Source of the DNA: Paramacrobiotus metropolitanus
Taxonomy: Eukaryota > Tardigrada > Eutardigrada > Parachela > Macrobiotidae
NCBI RefSeq assembly: GCF_019649055.1
Contig: NW_026570393.1
Location: 144,053-208,052 of the forward strand
DNA: 64,000 nucleotides
Direction: 5' to 3'
Shown here: positions 20,570-31,857 of the stretch, in pieces
Numbering within the stretch: position 1 is the first letter of the stretch
Layout of the letters: each line of letters begins with the position of its first letter
Translations under genes and position numbers: made by a program
The notes under the pieces: generated by a model
What the model was told of the DNA's origin: nothing
Database searches by the model: none
Seen by the model: the letters and a program-made list of their open reading frames with translations, nothing else

Positions 20570-21700
20570 AGGTGGTGTGTTTTGGAGGAACCGTCACACG
20601 GGGAACTACCCGGGCATTTTTGACGAACCCGCCGTACTAATGTATGGCGGGGCCGTAAATTTTGACCCGGTCCGGAAATTTTGACCGGCCCAGGTGGCGT
20701 GTTTTGGAGGAACCGTCACATGGGGAACCACCCGGGCATTTTTGACGAACCCGCCATACTAATGTATGGAGAGGCCGGAAATTTTGACCGGCCCAGGTGG
20801 CGTGTTTTGGAAAAACCGTCACACGGGGAACCACCCGGGCGTTTTTGACAAACCCGCCCTACTAATGTATGGCGGGGCCGTAAATTTTGACCCGGTCTGG
20901 AAATTTTGACCGGCCCAGGTGGCGTGTTTTGGAAGAACCGTCACACGGGAACCACCCGGGCATTTTTGACGAACCCGCCGTACTAATGTATGGCGGGGCC
21001 GTAAATCTTGACCCGGTCCGGAAATTTTGACCGGCCCAGGTGGCGTGTTTTGGAAGAACCGTCACACGGGGAACCACCCGGGCATTATTGACGAACCCGC
21101 CATACTAATGTATGGAGGGGCCGTAGATTTTGACCCGGTCCGGAAATTTTGACTGGCCCAGGTGGCGTGTTTAGGAGGAATCGTCACACGGGGAACCACC
21201 CGGGCATTATTGACGAACCCGCCATACTAATGTATGGAGAGGCCGTAAATTTTGACCCGGTCCGGAAATTTTGACCGGCCCAGGTGGCGTGTTTTGGGGG
21301 AACCGTCACATGGGGAACCGCCCGGGCATTAATGACGAACCCGCTGTACTAATGTGTGGAGGTGCCGTAAATTTTGACCGGCCCACGTGGATAATTTATA
21401 AAAAACCGACACGCGGCGAACCACCGGGGCATCTTTCGCGAACCCGCCATACAAATGTATAGAAGGTCCGTTTTTCTTAAGACTCGGTCCCGAAATTTCG
21501 CCCGCCCCGGGTGGATCGTTTTTGAGGAACCGACATTCGGCGAACCACCGGAGCATCTTTCGCAAACCCGCTATACAAATAGATTAAAGGTCCGTTTTTT
21601 ATGACTCGATCCCGAAATTTCGCCCTCCCCGGGTGGATCGTTTTTGAGGAACCGACAAGCGGCGACCCACCAGGGCAGTTTTTCCGAACCCGAACTATTT
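20570..21700 (+). repeat. Satellite-like tandem array, ~122-bp unit, about ten copies
   Basis: The unit contains GGCCCAGGTGGCGTGTTTTGG, AACCGTCACACGGGGAACC, CCCGGGCATTTTTGACGAA, CCATACTAATGTATGG and the doubled word AAATTTTGACC. The GTGTTTTGG landmark appears near 20575, 20697, 20803, 20923, 21043, 21165 and 21286, with more diverged copies near 21387, 21510 and 21637. Most intervals are 120-123 bp; two are about 101-105 bp because one AAATTTTGACC half is missing. Similarity declines towards the right end, the pattern expected of unequal exchange with older units at the edge. Small open frames within it are not genes. Confidence 0.93.
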
Positions 21701-22419
21701 TTTTTCGCGGGTTACGTTGCAACCGCTAGCATAACAGCTGAATAAACTAAAGAAATTTTTGCAAAACTGTCCGTACTGGTGGCTTAAGATAGCGCCGGCA
21801 GAAATCAGCTCCTTAAAGAGAATTTCGATTGAGCAATACGGCCTTAAACTGCGGCCAATTTATCTAGCGCCCGAAGTGCAACTGGTTACACGGGTCTAAA
21901 AAATCTGACCGGATGGGGGCTGATGGCATTGCCGCCACCATGCCATCCAAACCGCTTGGTGCGAAACCTTACGCGGATTCACCGAGCTCGTGATAAAACG
22001 AGTCTTCGCATTACGAGATTTCAGGATACCAAAACGTTTTCCAGAACGGTCAACACATCTGGAAAGGCGAAATTTCTCGTTGAAAGAACTGAATTGAGAG
22101 GACCAAATTTGGAAAGGTGGGTCACCAAAATCCCGGAAGCAATCCTATCTGCTTACTCTAGACCGCAGGATGTAGATCCTTTTCCAACTGGCAAACGAAG
22201 GTAATGTAACCCGGGGAAAGCTTAACTCACAGGTGAGACCCACAGCAGTCCACGAAACAGAAAATTAATGTTTCCTTACCTTTTAAAATCTAGACCTTGA
22301 CATTTTTTTGCGGAGTAGGTAAGCTTTTGGATGTGTAAGACCTTCTTTAACCTTGAGGCGAATTCACAACTGCCGCACCGGATCTTTGCAACTTAGTGTC
22401 CTTAATTACGGTTAAATTA
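21701..22419. other. No gene recognised
   Basis: A 93-codon ATG frame at 21923-22204 is basic and resembles no family I know. Given the gypsy fossil that follows directly, it may be decayed element sequence. No repeats were noticed. Confidence 0.4.
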
Positions 22420-22790
22420 GTGATCCGGGAGGTTACCTTCAAAAAAGTCAGCGAAAGTGAACCATTCGAGCGTAAAATCGCAAAATCCACATCGGGTTAA
22501 CGCTAAGAATTGCAACGCTTGATACTGGAACTGAAACCTCACTTATCGAAGAAACATTCTGCAGACTAAAAAGCCTGAGGTTCAAAACGCTGAAACATCA
22601 CACCGAAATTCTGAACGGTGGGCGGGTTGGCTCTATCGTAACCCATTGTTGTACCGTATCATTCACGCTCCAGAAATTTGATCGCCCCCAACTCTTTTAT
22701 ATCCAGCCAAACAAAGCGGGGTTACCGGCCCTGGAATAGGACTGCTTTCATTCCAGGTTAACCTTCGTTCTGTCGCCACTTTGAAACTTG
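22420..22790 (+). mobile_element. Fossil fragment of the large gypsy family (protease region)
   Basis: This stretch is recognisably related to the protease-bearing region of the large element at about 60.9-61.3 kb. Shared landmarks are REVTF, the (L)DTG(A/T)ETSLIE active-site neighbourhood, a conserved THCCTV word and the QPN...PVL tail. It has many breaks and considerable divergence, so it is an old copy. It shows that the family has been in this genome for some time. Confidence 0.7.
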
Positions 22791-25112
22791 TAACTATCAT
22801 CTAATAACAACCCAAGCATGTGGCAACAGTATATGCCGATACCTGAAACACCTAACATTGTTAAAAAAAAAGCACAAAAAGACAATACTGATCACCCAAT
22901 TAACTCCAAACACTTGATTTAATGCAAGTTCCAAGCGGACTGTTCTGACGAAACTACAAGTCCATAATGTCATCACCCACCACAGGGATGGATACGCACC
23001 GGCAAACCAAACGGAGTGAAAAAGATGAAGTCTGAAGATTCGAGTGAATTGTTGCATTACTGAGAACTCATAATGCCTGATACGACCATATCCACGGCAT
23101 CAGCGGCTGCTGCCCTCCAAAACGCCCAACATGGGATTACGAAGTTTGACTTTGATATCATGGACTGGACAAGCTGGAAGGTCAGATACAAGAATTACAT
23201 CAAGCTAATGGACGTTCCCAGCGTCAAACATCGCGAGTTGCTCAAGACTCGTTGGAGACAAAGGCTTTTCAGATTCTGATCTCCATGTGTCGCCCGCAAG
23301 AGCCGCAAGAACTGATGCAGGACGAACTCCTGGCAAAGCTCGACGTGGCATACACCCGTTATACACATAAAACTTAATAACGGAGTGGGCTAACTTCTGG
23401 GTGTCCCGCCAGAAAACCGGCCAGTCGCTGGCGGAAGTCGCAAACGCCGTGCGCGACGGCACAATCACGTGTTACTTCCCGGTTACCATCTTGGTGACCT
23501 ACTCAGTTCCGTGTTCCTGGCGGGGGTGGAATGCGACACTAACCGCCGTTACCTGATGTCTCAGGAGCTGGACTCAAGACGCTCAATACGGCAGGGAAGC
23601 TCGAGACGGGGCGACAGGAACCAAGGCGCAACAATAACTTGGTGCACAAGTTCGTGAAGCAGACCACAATCGCCATGCCATACCAGCAATGCCGAAAACT
23701 GTTCCTGAAAGATGACCGCTAAACAGTAAACCCGTTTCACGGAATGGCGGATGTGCAGGTTGTGATGGAGGTCACTTTCGCGCGGAATGCCCACATCTGA
23801 ACACCGTTTTTTGGAAGAGCGGCAAGAAAGGTTACTTGGCAAAGGTCTGCCGTTCGGCCGGTGATACCAAGCCAGCCAACCCGCCATGACGCACCAACGA
23901 CGTGGAGGAATCCTAAGACGTACTGCACACGTCAACAGGACAGAAAACGAAGTCGTTTAGGATGCTGGTACTGATTGCAGGACACAGTGCCTCGTTGGAG
24001 TTCGACACTGGTTCACCTGTGACCATTGTTAGCACGGAGACATGAGCTGCCATCAGATCATCACCGTCGGAGGCTACGCCCATAACCGTGCGCAGCTTCA
24101 CTGGCCACAGCATTTGACTGCGTGGATCGACGCTGGTGGAAAGGTGGTGCGCGGTCGGACCCGCGAGAAGACTGTGTGCACTGGTTTCCGACCGCGGCTG
24201 CAGTACTTTGTTTTTCTGGATCTACAACTGTAGGGACTGGATCCTTTGTTTGTAAGGACTGGATCTACAACCTCGGCATGCACCAGATGTCTCTCGAAAC
24301 ACTTCGAATGTTGCAGGTCAACGCTGTCACTGTGCCGGCGGCATCACCGAAAGTGGCGGCTATACTGGAGCTACGCGCGAATGTATTTCGCGATGAACTC
24401 GATTGTTACAAAGACTTTGAGGCGCACTTGTACCTTAACCCGGACGCTCGACCGCGTTTCTGCAAAGCGCAGACAGTCCCGTTTTCCCGGGCGGGAAGCC
24501 GTCGAGAAGGAGTTGGAGCGGCTACAGTCCTTAAGCGTCATTAGTCCGGTCGACTAAGACGTATGGGCAGCTCCTATCGTGTCCGTGCTGAAGAAGGTTA
24601 GCGGCGAGGTGTGCACATGCGCTGACCTTAGCACCGGTCTCAGTGACGCATTGGACCTTCACCGTTATCCACTGCCGCATCCAGACGAGCTTTTCGCTGC
24701 GCAAAACGGCGGCACGCGCTTTTTCAAGATTGACCTAAAAGACGCTTACACGCAGATCCCGATGGATCAAGAGAGCCGCCACCTTGTGGTAATCAATATG
24801 CACAAGGGACTTTTTCATTACAATCGCCTGCCTTTCGGGGTCGCATCAGCGCCGTCCATTTTTCAACAGAAGATGGAAATTGTTTTTCAGGAATCTTCAG
24901 GTTACGCAGTCTTCTTTGACGACATAATTGTGAAAGGGAAGAACGAAACGGAACACAACCGCAACCTGAATGGTGTTTTAGAACGGCTGGATGCGAACGG
25001 GTTTACTGTCAAGATGTCAAAGTGTTAGTTGATGTCGAGTCGGTCAAATACCTGGGCTTCATTATTGGAAAGGACGGTCGTTATATCGAGTCCAGCAAAA
25101 TAGGAAGCAATA

Positions 25113-25528
25113 GCCTATTTCAGATTGCACGGTTTATGTTAGTTTCGGCTCCGGTTCCATGTGGAACCTTTGGTTCCGGGTAGTTTTACGTCCGTTCGCG
25201 ACGTTAGCAGCTGTAACCTAGCGTCGTGCGGTGACGCGTAAAAACTATCTGCCTTAAGCGGATGCTTGCAACGGCTCAGACACATGAGTGAATGACAGGC
25301 CAGCGTATGCTGCCCGTGGATCTTTTTTGAGCACTCAGACCGCCGACCGTTAGCAGGGTGGTCACGTCCTCGCGCGCACTCGACTCGATTAATTTTTTCG
25401 TTGCTGTACTTGACCAAATTGGAACCGCACAAAGATCTGAAGCAGTTTTCATCCTGCCACCGTACTGCTTATCAGACACCGTGCGATTCTATGTACGGAG
25501 CCTTTACCGTATGCAATCTGAAATAGGC
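25113..25528. mobile_element. 416-bp MITE inside the gypsy fossil
   Basis: TAGCCTATTTCAGATTGCA at 25111-25129 is repeated as its perfect reverse complement at 25512-25530. Taking the outer TA on both sides as target duplication leaves 17-bp inverted ends (GCCTATTTCAGATTGCA) and an element of 416 bp. No transposase is encoded. Recognisable gypsy sequence lies on both sides, so the MITE is younger than that element. A TA target would fit a Tc1/mariner-type source, which is inference. Confidence 0.8.
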
Positions 25529-25697
25529 TAATTATTGACAAAGTGGCAAGGTTTGTGTAGATCGGATGGCCCAACTAAGTGGACGAGCAGCATCCTCCAT
25601 ACCACAGGCGCAGGTTGGAGATAAGCGTCGTAAACGGCTGCATCCTTGTCGGATTTCGCACCGTCATCCCACCGCCACTGCGCAGCCAGCTACTGCA

Positions 25698-25765
25698 TGT
25701 ACCTGCATAAACCTACTGCACCTACTGCATGTACCTCATGCAGTACCTGCATGAGACGCATGCAG
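25698..25765. repeat. Short palindromic/tandem word repeat TGCATGTACC
   Basis: The words CTACTGCATGTACCTG and CTACTGCACCTACTGCATGTACC, followed by complementary GCAGTACCTGCATGAGACGCATGCAGG, form a small cluster of direct and inverted repeats inside the decayed integrase region. Confidence 0.7.
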
Positions 25766-26215
25766 GAATCGGGCAAAGAATGCAGAAGCACGGGGACACA
25801 TGTGGTGGCCAAACATCGACAGCAAAATCGAAGAGCTGGCTTCGAACTGTCGCATGTGCTCGATAAACGCGAAGAACCCCCCCCCCCCAAAGTACCACTA
25901 CAGCAGTGGACGGCCAGCGAGCATTCGTGGAAACGCTTCCACATCGACTTCGCTGGCCCAGTGAATGGGAAAATGTACTTCCTGGTGGTGGACGCCTATT
26001 CAAAGTCGTTTGAAGTGATCCACGTGCGCTGCACCACGGTGGAGCAGGTCATCGATGCGCTGTAACACCTGTTCTGTCGATACGGGCTGTGCGAAGACAT
26101 CTTATCCCACAACGGGTCACAGTTCACCGTCGACAAGTTCAACGAGTTCTGCCAGATCAACGGGATACGACATACTACCACCGCTCCGCACCATCCACAG
26201 TCAAGCAGCCGACAG

Positions 26216-27222
26216 CGGTTTTCTCTACTAAGGCATTGGTTTGACAGGATTTTATTTAAAAATCCTCTTTTGAACGACTGCTGTTTACGTTAGATGGAAA
26301 ACTTTCCAGTCTGAAAGTGCAAAATATTTATTCTGAACTGCTTTTCCACTACAAACGTCAATCATCCACAAGCCATAAGCCGATATTGCCTTTCAGCAGG
26401 CTTTGGGCTGGCTAAGACTCACCCCCGGCTTGAATGGCTAGGCAAGCATTTGGTGTCACATCTGTTTAGCAACAGCCGATTTTGCTGCTGAATAAATGGC
26501 AGCGCAGTTGGCCACGTTTCTACAGGCGGATGTCGGATATTGTCACTGGTAATTGTGGCATTTCCCGCGTTACGGATTTCACTGAACGACGAATGTTTTA
26601 CCTTCCAAACAGCGTGTGCTCACCCGCCTTACGACTAAGTACAAATATTTTTGTGGAGTGGTTATCGGGAACGCATGTGACAGTCATCATTGATTTAATG
26701 TTGGCATGATTTGCGCTTTCTGTCACAGCTCAAATTAGAAAGAAGAAAGATCATTGTAACGCAAGGAATAGAGCTTTTTGAAAGCGTAATGAAGTTAACT
26801 CAACCGAAGACATATTAGTAGTTTTAGCCCATCACAAACAGACGATTGTCCACTGCCTACCAAAATTTGTGATCAGGTGTAACCTTTCGCTGTATGTTCT
26901 TACCAAAATTAGCAGCAAACTTCTTACTTATTCAGACTAGACAACAAATACTCGATGAAAAAGTGCACAAACAACTACCGCAGGCTTGTTCTGAAAGCTG
27001 TGCCATGACCGACATACGCAGTATGTTTGATGTGAACTGATTACTGTCATGTTCACAGCATATGCAACAGCTGGAAGCGATTAGACAGACCCAGTAATGC
27101 TTACTGCTGTTTTTTTTTACCCAAAGGATTTTTCACAAATAAAAATCTTACACGCTCGCTCGCTTGCTCTAAGGGCGGTTACGACCTTCTATACTAGTTA
27201 GTTTTGCAACCAGACTGTAGTA
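26216..27222. other. No gene seen
   Basis: Only short open frames occur, the longest ATG frame being 75 codons at 26482-26709 with no recognisable features. This is probably flanking or decayed repeat DNA. Confidence 0.45.
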
Positions 27223-28325
27223 ATGAAACTGCGTAACTTAAATGTGCACGAAAACGTAACTGAGCTGCTGGAAAATTATTTACAAGGCCGCACTCAAGCA
27301 GTGATCGTAAACGGAAAGATTTCTTCAATGAAGAGTGTGACTAGCGGTGTTCCTCAGGGATCGATGGTTAGCCCGCCGATGTTCCTCTGCATCATGAATG
27401 ATATTGAGGGGTTACCAAGTGACTGTGAAGTATTTGTTTTCGCGACGATGTATGTGTCCTTACAAAGGTACAATCAGTACACGGCGAACAAAGTTTTCAG
27501 TCGGCCTTAGATATTGTTTCGAAATATGCCGCAGATCATCGTTTGAAATTTAATCCCAAAAAGTCAGCTCATATCCGTTTTTCGAAAAAGCGCGCCAAAT
27601 TGCAAAGTGATATGTACTTCATAAACGGAGAAGGCATACCAATCGCTGAAGAGACGAAATACCTAGGCATCTATCTCGACCGCCAACTAACCTGGAAGTG
27701 TCATAGTGAAAACCTAGCCGGCCGTATTAAGAAACGTACCCGTTACCTGAAGGCACTGTTTCCCTACCAGAACACTGCTGCGCGCAGAAGGCTGTACGAT
27801 GGGCTGGTAAAACCAATCGCTGATTACGGCAGCACTGTTGCTTTCTGCCAACAGAAGCTGTTAGTTGACCTTCTGGAAGATTGCCAATATCGATTTCTCA
27901 AAACGATTCGCTCAGCACCTTGCAGTTTTGAATACCCTGAGACGCTACGGCTAACAGGTTATAAATCACTGTTACACTGCCGAGTTCGTAAATCGTTGCT
28001 GCTAACGTATAAAATGGTGTTTGGCTGTTTGCGTATGGTGAGACGTTCTTCAGGTTACGCGAGAAACGTGCTGCTGCTTCTGATTTTGTTGCAGGTAGAA
28101 CACGTTAAGTGACAACGCTGGACGAGCATCCGTACGCGTTGGAAGCAACTGCAACGACAACTTCGATGGAGAGACATTCCTAAGTGAAAGGAGCTTCGCG
28201 TTCCTCATGACGCAACTGTGGAACGAGATAAAACTTCCGAAAGAATCCTACTCGAGCATTAGCTGCTTTGACTGTAGCTTGGAGCGTGTTAAATGGACGG
28301 AATTAAACTGGACAAAACGTATTGT
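27223..28325 (+). mobile_element. Truncated non-LTR retrotransposon (LINE), RT and C-terminus
   Basis: The remains of a LINE reverse transcriptase begin in the palm region: LENYLQGRTQAVIVNGKIS, then GVPQGSMVSPPMFLCIMNDI. The polymerase F-A-D-D motif is damaged by a single-base shift at about 27441-27450. A second frame from 27543 carries the thumb region (NPKKSAHIRFSKKR, TKYLGIYLDRQLTWKCH, LYDGLVKPIADYGSTVAFC). A further frame near 28190-28310 shows the typical tail FAFLMTQLWNEIKLPKESY. The 5' part and endonuclease are absent. The clade (Jockey/CR1/I-like) cannot be fixed by eye. Dead copy. Confidence 0.85.
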
Positions 28326-28382
28326 GCATGCTGATCATCGTTGTTTATTGTAGTTCTCTGCTGCATTGTTGTTGTAGTTTCT

Positions 28383-28730
28383 TTCGTCACTTGCGTGGAC
28401 ACGCTCGCTGCATCATATATCGATCGCACCTCAATGAACGCCGGGGCCGCAGCTGAACACACCGAAAGAGCGAAGCTGACGAAACACAGCTGACTGCAAC
28501 CACGGTATAATTTCATGGCGGCAGCATTAGAAATTTACGGACCGTGGGGAGATGGAACAAAAAGGCTTGTGGAAAAGGTTGGATGCGGTATCGCAACCGC
28601 CACAGGCCAGAAACGTGCGAAAGAGTTTTTTAAACAGCGACTTTCTATACAGATACAACGGGGGAATGCGATTTGTGTAATGGGTACAATTCCCGAGCAG
28701 GATAGCATTGAGGAAGTGTTTCTGTTATAA
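28383..28730 (+). pseudogene. Retroelement-type C-terminal domain relic (copy 2)
   Basis: In one frame this reads FVTCVDTLAASY, AGAAAEHTERAKLTKHS, then a stop at about 28489-28491, and continues as ALEIYGPWGDGTKRL, FFKQRLSIQIQRGNAICVMGTIP up to a stop at 28730. It is the same module as 17486-17977, aligning along its length, but it lacks the N-terminal RRPDG part and has one in-frame stop. It begins about 60 bp after the end of the LINE remains. Whether it belonged to that LINE or to another element is open. Confidence 0.7.
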
Positions 28731-29526
28731 ATGTTTTTTTTAGTACTACGTTTGTACTTCTGACACGATACTTATTAAAGGCAGTACAGTTTCTTTCTAT
28801 GTAAGGCTTTCATATGAAAGTCTATTCTTCTGTGTTAGTCTACCACCTTGTGCAGGGTTTCCTGATTGTTGTAGACATTAAGCTGATTAAACAACAAACA
28901 ACAAACAGCAACCAATACACTGCAAGCAGCTTCATTTGCCTAAATACTTTGTCATCCACGCAACAATTATTTACAATGTACTGTACATAAACGGTACTAT
29001 ACCTATGCACTTTGTAAAATACAGAGTATTGTACATAGTTGAATTTTATAATTTTGTTCTATTCAACCGCAGCTTTTTCAGGGCCGCCTTGTGATGGGAA
29101 TTCTAACTGCACTGTGAAATCTGTGAAACAGCAGCGGAGCAGACCTTTTATACGACACACTTATGCGACACTGTTCCAGACATCATGGATCAATTTTATC
29201 TTCCGGGTGCTTCTGTCCAAAGACGTTTTTGGTCAAAACTGAATCTCTCTTCTTGGTAGCAGTGGTACGCATAATATAGATATACAATATTTGCCAACAA
29301 ATATTAATTTTGTATTATTGGCGTGATAACCTGATTACACAAAAGTCTGATTGTTGCAAATTTATTTCTGTACTCTAGGCTTTCCATAAGACACAGATCT
29401 GCGACGACGTAATCATGTAAAGTAATTGACCACACATCATGCCAGAATTCACCGTACACTAACATAATACATAACATAACTACGATTTGTATCCAGTTTC
29501 TGAGTCCAGTTTGTGTGTAAATTCCT
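28731..29526. other. No gene seen
   Basis: This is AT-rich intergenic sequence between the retroelement relics and the 3' end of the Fuseless-like gene. The ACTGTACATA/TGTACATAG words near 28978-29037 are the only pattern noticed. Confidence 0.5.
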
Positions 29527-31857
29527 TTAAACACTCAGCCTTCGTATACTGGGTCTTCTGTCTTCATACTGCGTGATTTCAATGGTCGGAATGTCTCGAA
29601 CTCTGTTTCCCGATAACAGGTGCTCCAGCTGGTCACTTTGAACGCCCACATCAGCCGGTTTCGCAGCAGGAAGTTTTCGGTAGATTTTAACCGGCTTCTC
29701 ATCAACTGCTGCCGTCGATATATCCGGTATTTCGGCGGGAATACCGTTGGTCTGTTGCTGTTTGCGTTTCTGCTTATCGGCTCTCTGCAAACAACAAGGC
29801 TGAGTTTGAACAAAAAATCTGCTTGGTTTGGAGTGAAATATCAAAATCAAGGAAAATAAAACTACAGTGTACGGACTACAGGTAAATGCCCCGAGAAAGC
29901 CGAAAAATAAAGGTTTAAGAAAAAATTTGTTGTAGTAAAATCTGATTTTACATTATGGACAAGTACGTACGTTTTCAAAGAACGTTAGACTCTTGGAGAA
30001 AAATCGACAGCCTTCTCCGTTGGGATACTCTCCGTCGATTTGTACATCCCGCACTAACACAGAATTTCCATGCAACCTAAAAAAGTTTTACCGTTAAATT
30101 TCCAACATATTTAGGATCGTAAAAAAAGGCGGTTGTTCTTACAACAACATAGTTCCAAAACCACCGACAATATGGCACACCCAGTTGCTCAGCGCCCATT
30201 GACCTTTCAAAAGCAATTCGTCGCATAATCCCCAAATAGATCGCCATATATTCACCGCTCCCAGCGCCGCTATATAAAAGAATAAATCCTCGAAAGCGAT
30301 CTTGGCCCATGTCCAGCCGCGGCGCTCCATTGCAGCCGACACCTTCCCGGCTTGATCTTGCAGGGCAAACAGCATGACGACGATCCCGAAACCCAGTGCC
30401 GCCGAGATGACGAACGACTCCACCATGCTGTCGCGCTTGAAGACATGATCGAGAATGGACCACTGACCGCGCCACACAAAGGCCACCAGTGAGCCCGGCA
30501 CCACAATGGAGAAGATGGTGTCCAGGAAGTACGCGGCGCCCCACGGCTACATAATCAATAGAGGAGTGAGTCAGCGTGATTGTACATGCTCAGTCAATCA
30601 CAACCATTGATACCTTTCTCGAAAAATTAAGATTTTAATTTCGCGTTCTCAGGCAAGCGTGCCTTTTGTTCGACTTTTCAAAGAGTGCGGCTTATTGTTT
30701 AAATTTAAAGCGCAGTGTCATTACACGCTGAGTTGATAGATGAGTAAATCGTCCATATGAATGGGCATAAACAGACGTTATTGACGCATGCGTTGGAGTT
30801 TTTACTACGAGTGCATCCAAAGTCACTAATATCGGAAAATACCGGTATGTACGATAATTTAAATTTTCCTGTGAGCCTTATTTAAAATTAACCCTGTAAA
30901 GAACCGCAATAAGTTTTTTTTAATTTTCTGACAAAAATACTTACCTGATATTTTGCTACTAAAATACTTTATGCGGTGCTACATTCCGGTATTGTAACGT
31001 ACCTTTCTTCGAAAACGCGTCTTAATGAAGAAATAGTTCTTATCGAAATCGGATACGGTAACCAAGGGCGGTGCGACGACATTCCGAAAGCTTTTTAGCA
31101 GGATCAGCAGAATAACGCCCGAAGAAAAACAGTAGATACCGCTGAACACATCTGTACCGGTGAATCCATCCCATACGCGGAAAACACCTACGAAATAAAG
31201 CAAGTTAGCAATCATTTGCATTTGCATCGCTGTTTCCTTATCATAGTCCATCGATTATGTACAAGGACACAACAGATAAAAATGTCAATAAAACCAAATA
31301 ACGCCGGCGATAAAGGCCGGCACAGCAGTTCGGATTATCTGGTTGAAAGCATGCACCAGACGATAACAAAGTAAACACGCTGCCGAAAATTGTGCAAAAT
31401 GCGCGAAATTAAATAGAAATAAATTCGCCCTTTACTGATTTAATATGGGCAGTTTATCTGTTTATTTGTGTCGTTGCTCACCTCGCCAGTGGCAGACAAT
31501 AATCCACCCAAAAGTGTACGTATAAATCCGTTTGAGAAATAACTGTAAAACGCCCCGCCGCTTCTCGTGGATGCGCTGATGCAATATCGTCTGCAGGACA
31601 TTGGCGACAATCGTCCCACAAATCCCGATCACCAGTGTAATGGCCCCGCTGATTTTTAATCCCGTCGAATCCGGAACGACTGGGTAATAAGGGTGTGGAT
31701 AACGGGGATACACATAATAATCCAGCAACTGAAAACTCCCCCGCCAATACAGCACCACCAGTGGCGCCAGGATAAAAATGCAAATGAACCCATCCAGGCA
31801 GCGCCAGAGAAACTGTCGCCACCGCGGCCGCTCATTGGTCGCCGTCTCCACCTCCAT
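29527..31857 (-). CDS. fusl-like: Fuseless-like multi-pass membrane protein, five exons
   Basis: Fuseless is described in Drosophila as a multi-pass presynaptic membrane protein that helps organise calcium channels. The exons, read on minus, are 31857-31482, 31229-31003, 30546-30143, 30076-29971 and 29784-29527. Every junction is GT-AG and all phases fit, giving 456 aa. About eight hydrophobic segments are visible. Three motifs recur: LYWRGSFQLLDYYVYP in TM1 and its flank, FVWRGQWSILDHVF in the middle and NIWRSIWGLCDELL near the end. This W-R-G-x-W-x-L-x-D pattern is why I call the family. The fourth exon encodes a short loop with DGEYPNGEGCRFFSK, and the last a charged cytoplasmic tail ending RPSIRRLSV. 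The start at 31857 is the first ATG in the frame. Family call from memory; gene structure seen directly. Confidence 0.8.

Larger units (their letters stand above)
23060..26215 (+). mobile_element. Decayed Ty3/gypsy element (K02A2.6-like), no LTRs seen
   Basis: Parts in order are a Gag-like beginning (FDFDIMDWTSWKVRYKNYI, about 23.07-23.3 kb), protease-like remains near 24.0 kb, and a reverse transcriptase of about 150 aa (24.58-25.03 kb) with FFKIDLKDAYTQIPMD, LPFGVASAPSIFQ and a FFDDI active-site word. An integrase follows (about 25.6-26.2 kb) with WKRFHIDFAGPVNGKMYFLV. The whole is heavily decayed, with many breaks and probable loss of sequence after the reverse transcriptase. A MITE is inserted at 25.11-25.53 kb. 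No long terminal repeats were found, so it may be truncated at both ends. An old insertion. Confidence 0.85.

Noticed and set aside
20304-21722. Short ORFs such as GGVFWRNRHTGN-type frames on both strands
   Set aside because: They are translations of the satellite unit and repeat with it; no gene is implied.
29535-29813. Alternative minus frame (REPISRNANS...) at the Fuseless 3' end
   Set aside because: Splice phase from the preceding exon selects the other frame (RADKQKRKQQQ...), which also looks more like a protein tail.
30139-30504. Fuseless-like exon 3 read as ending at the in-frame stop after GTMLL
   Set aside because: A good GTAAGA donor overlaps that stop, and two further exons in phase extend the protein in a sensible way, so the stop lies in the intron.
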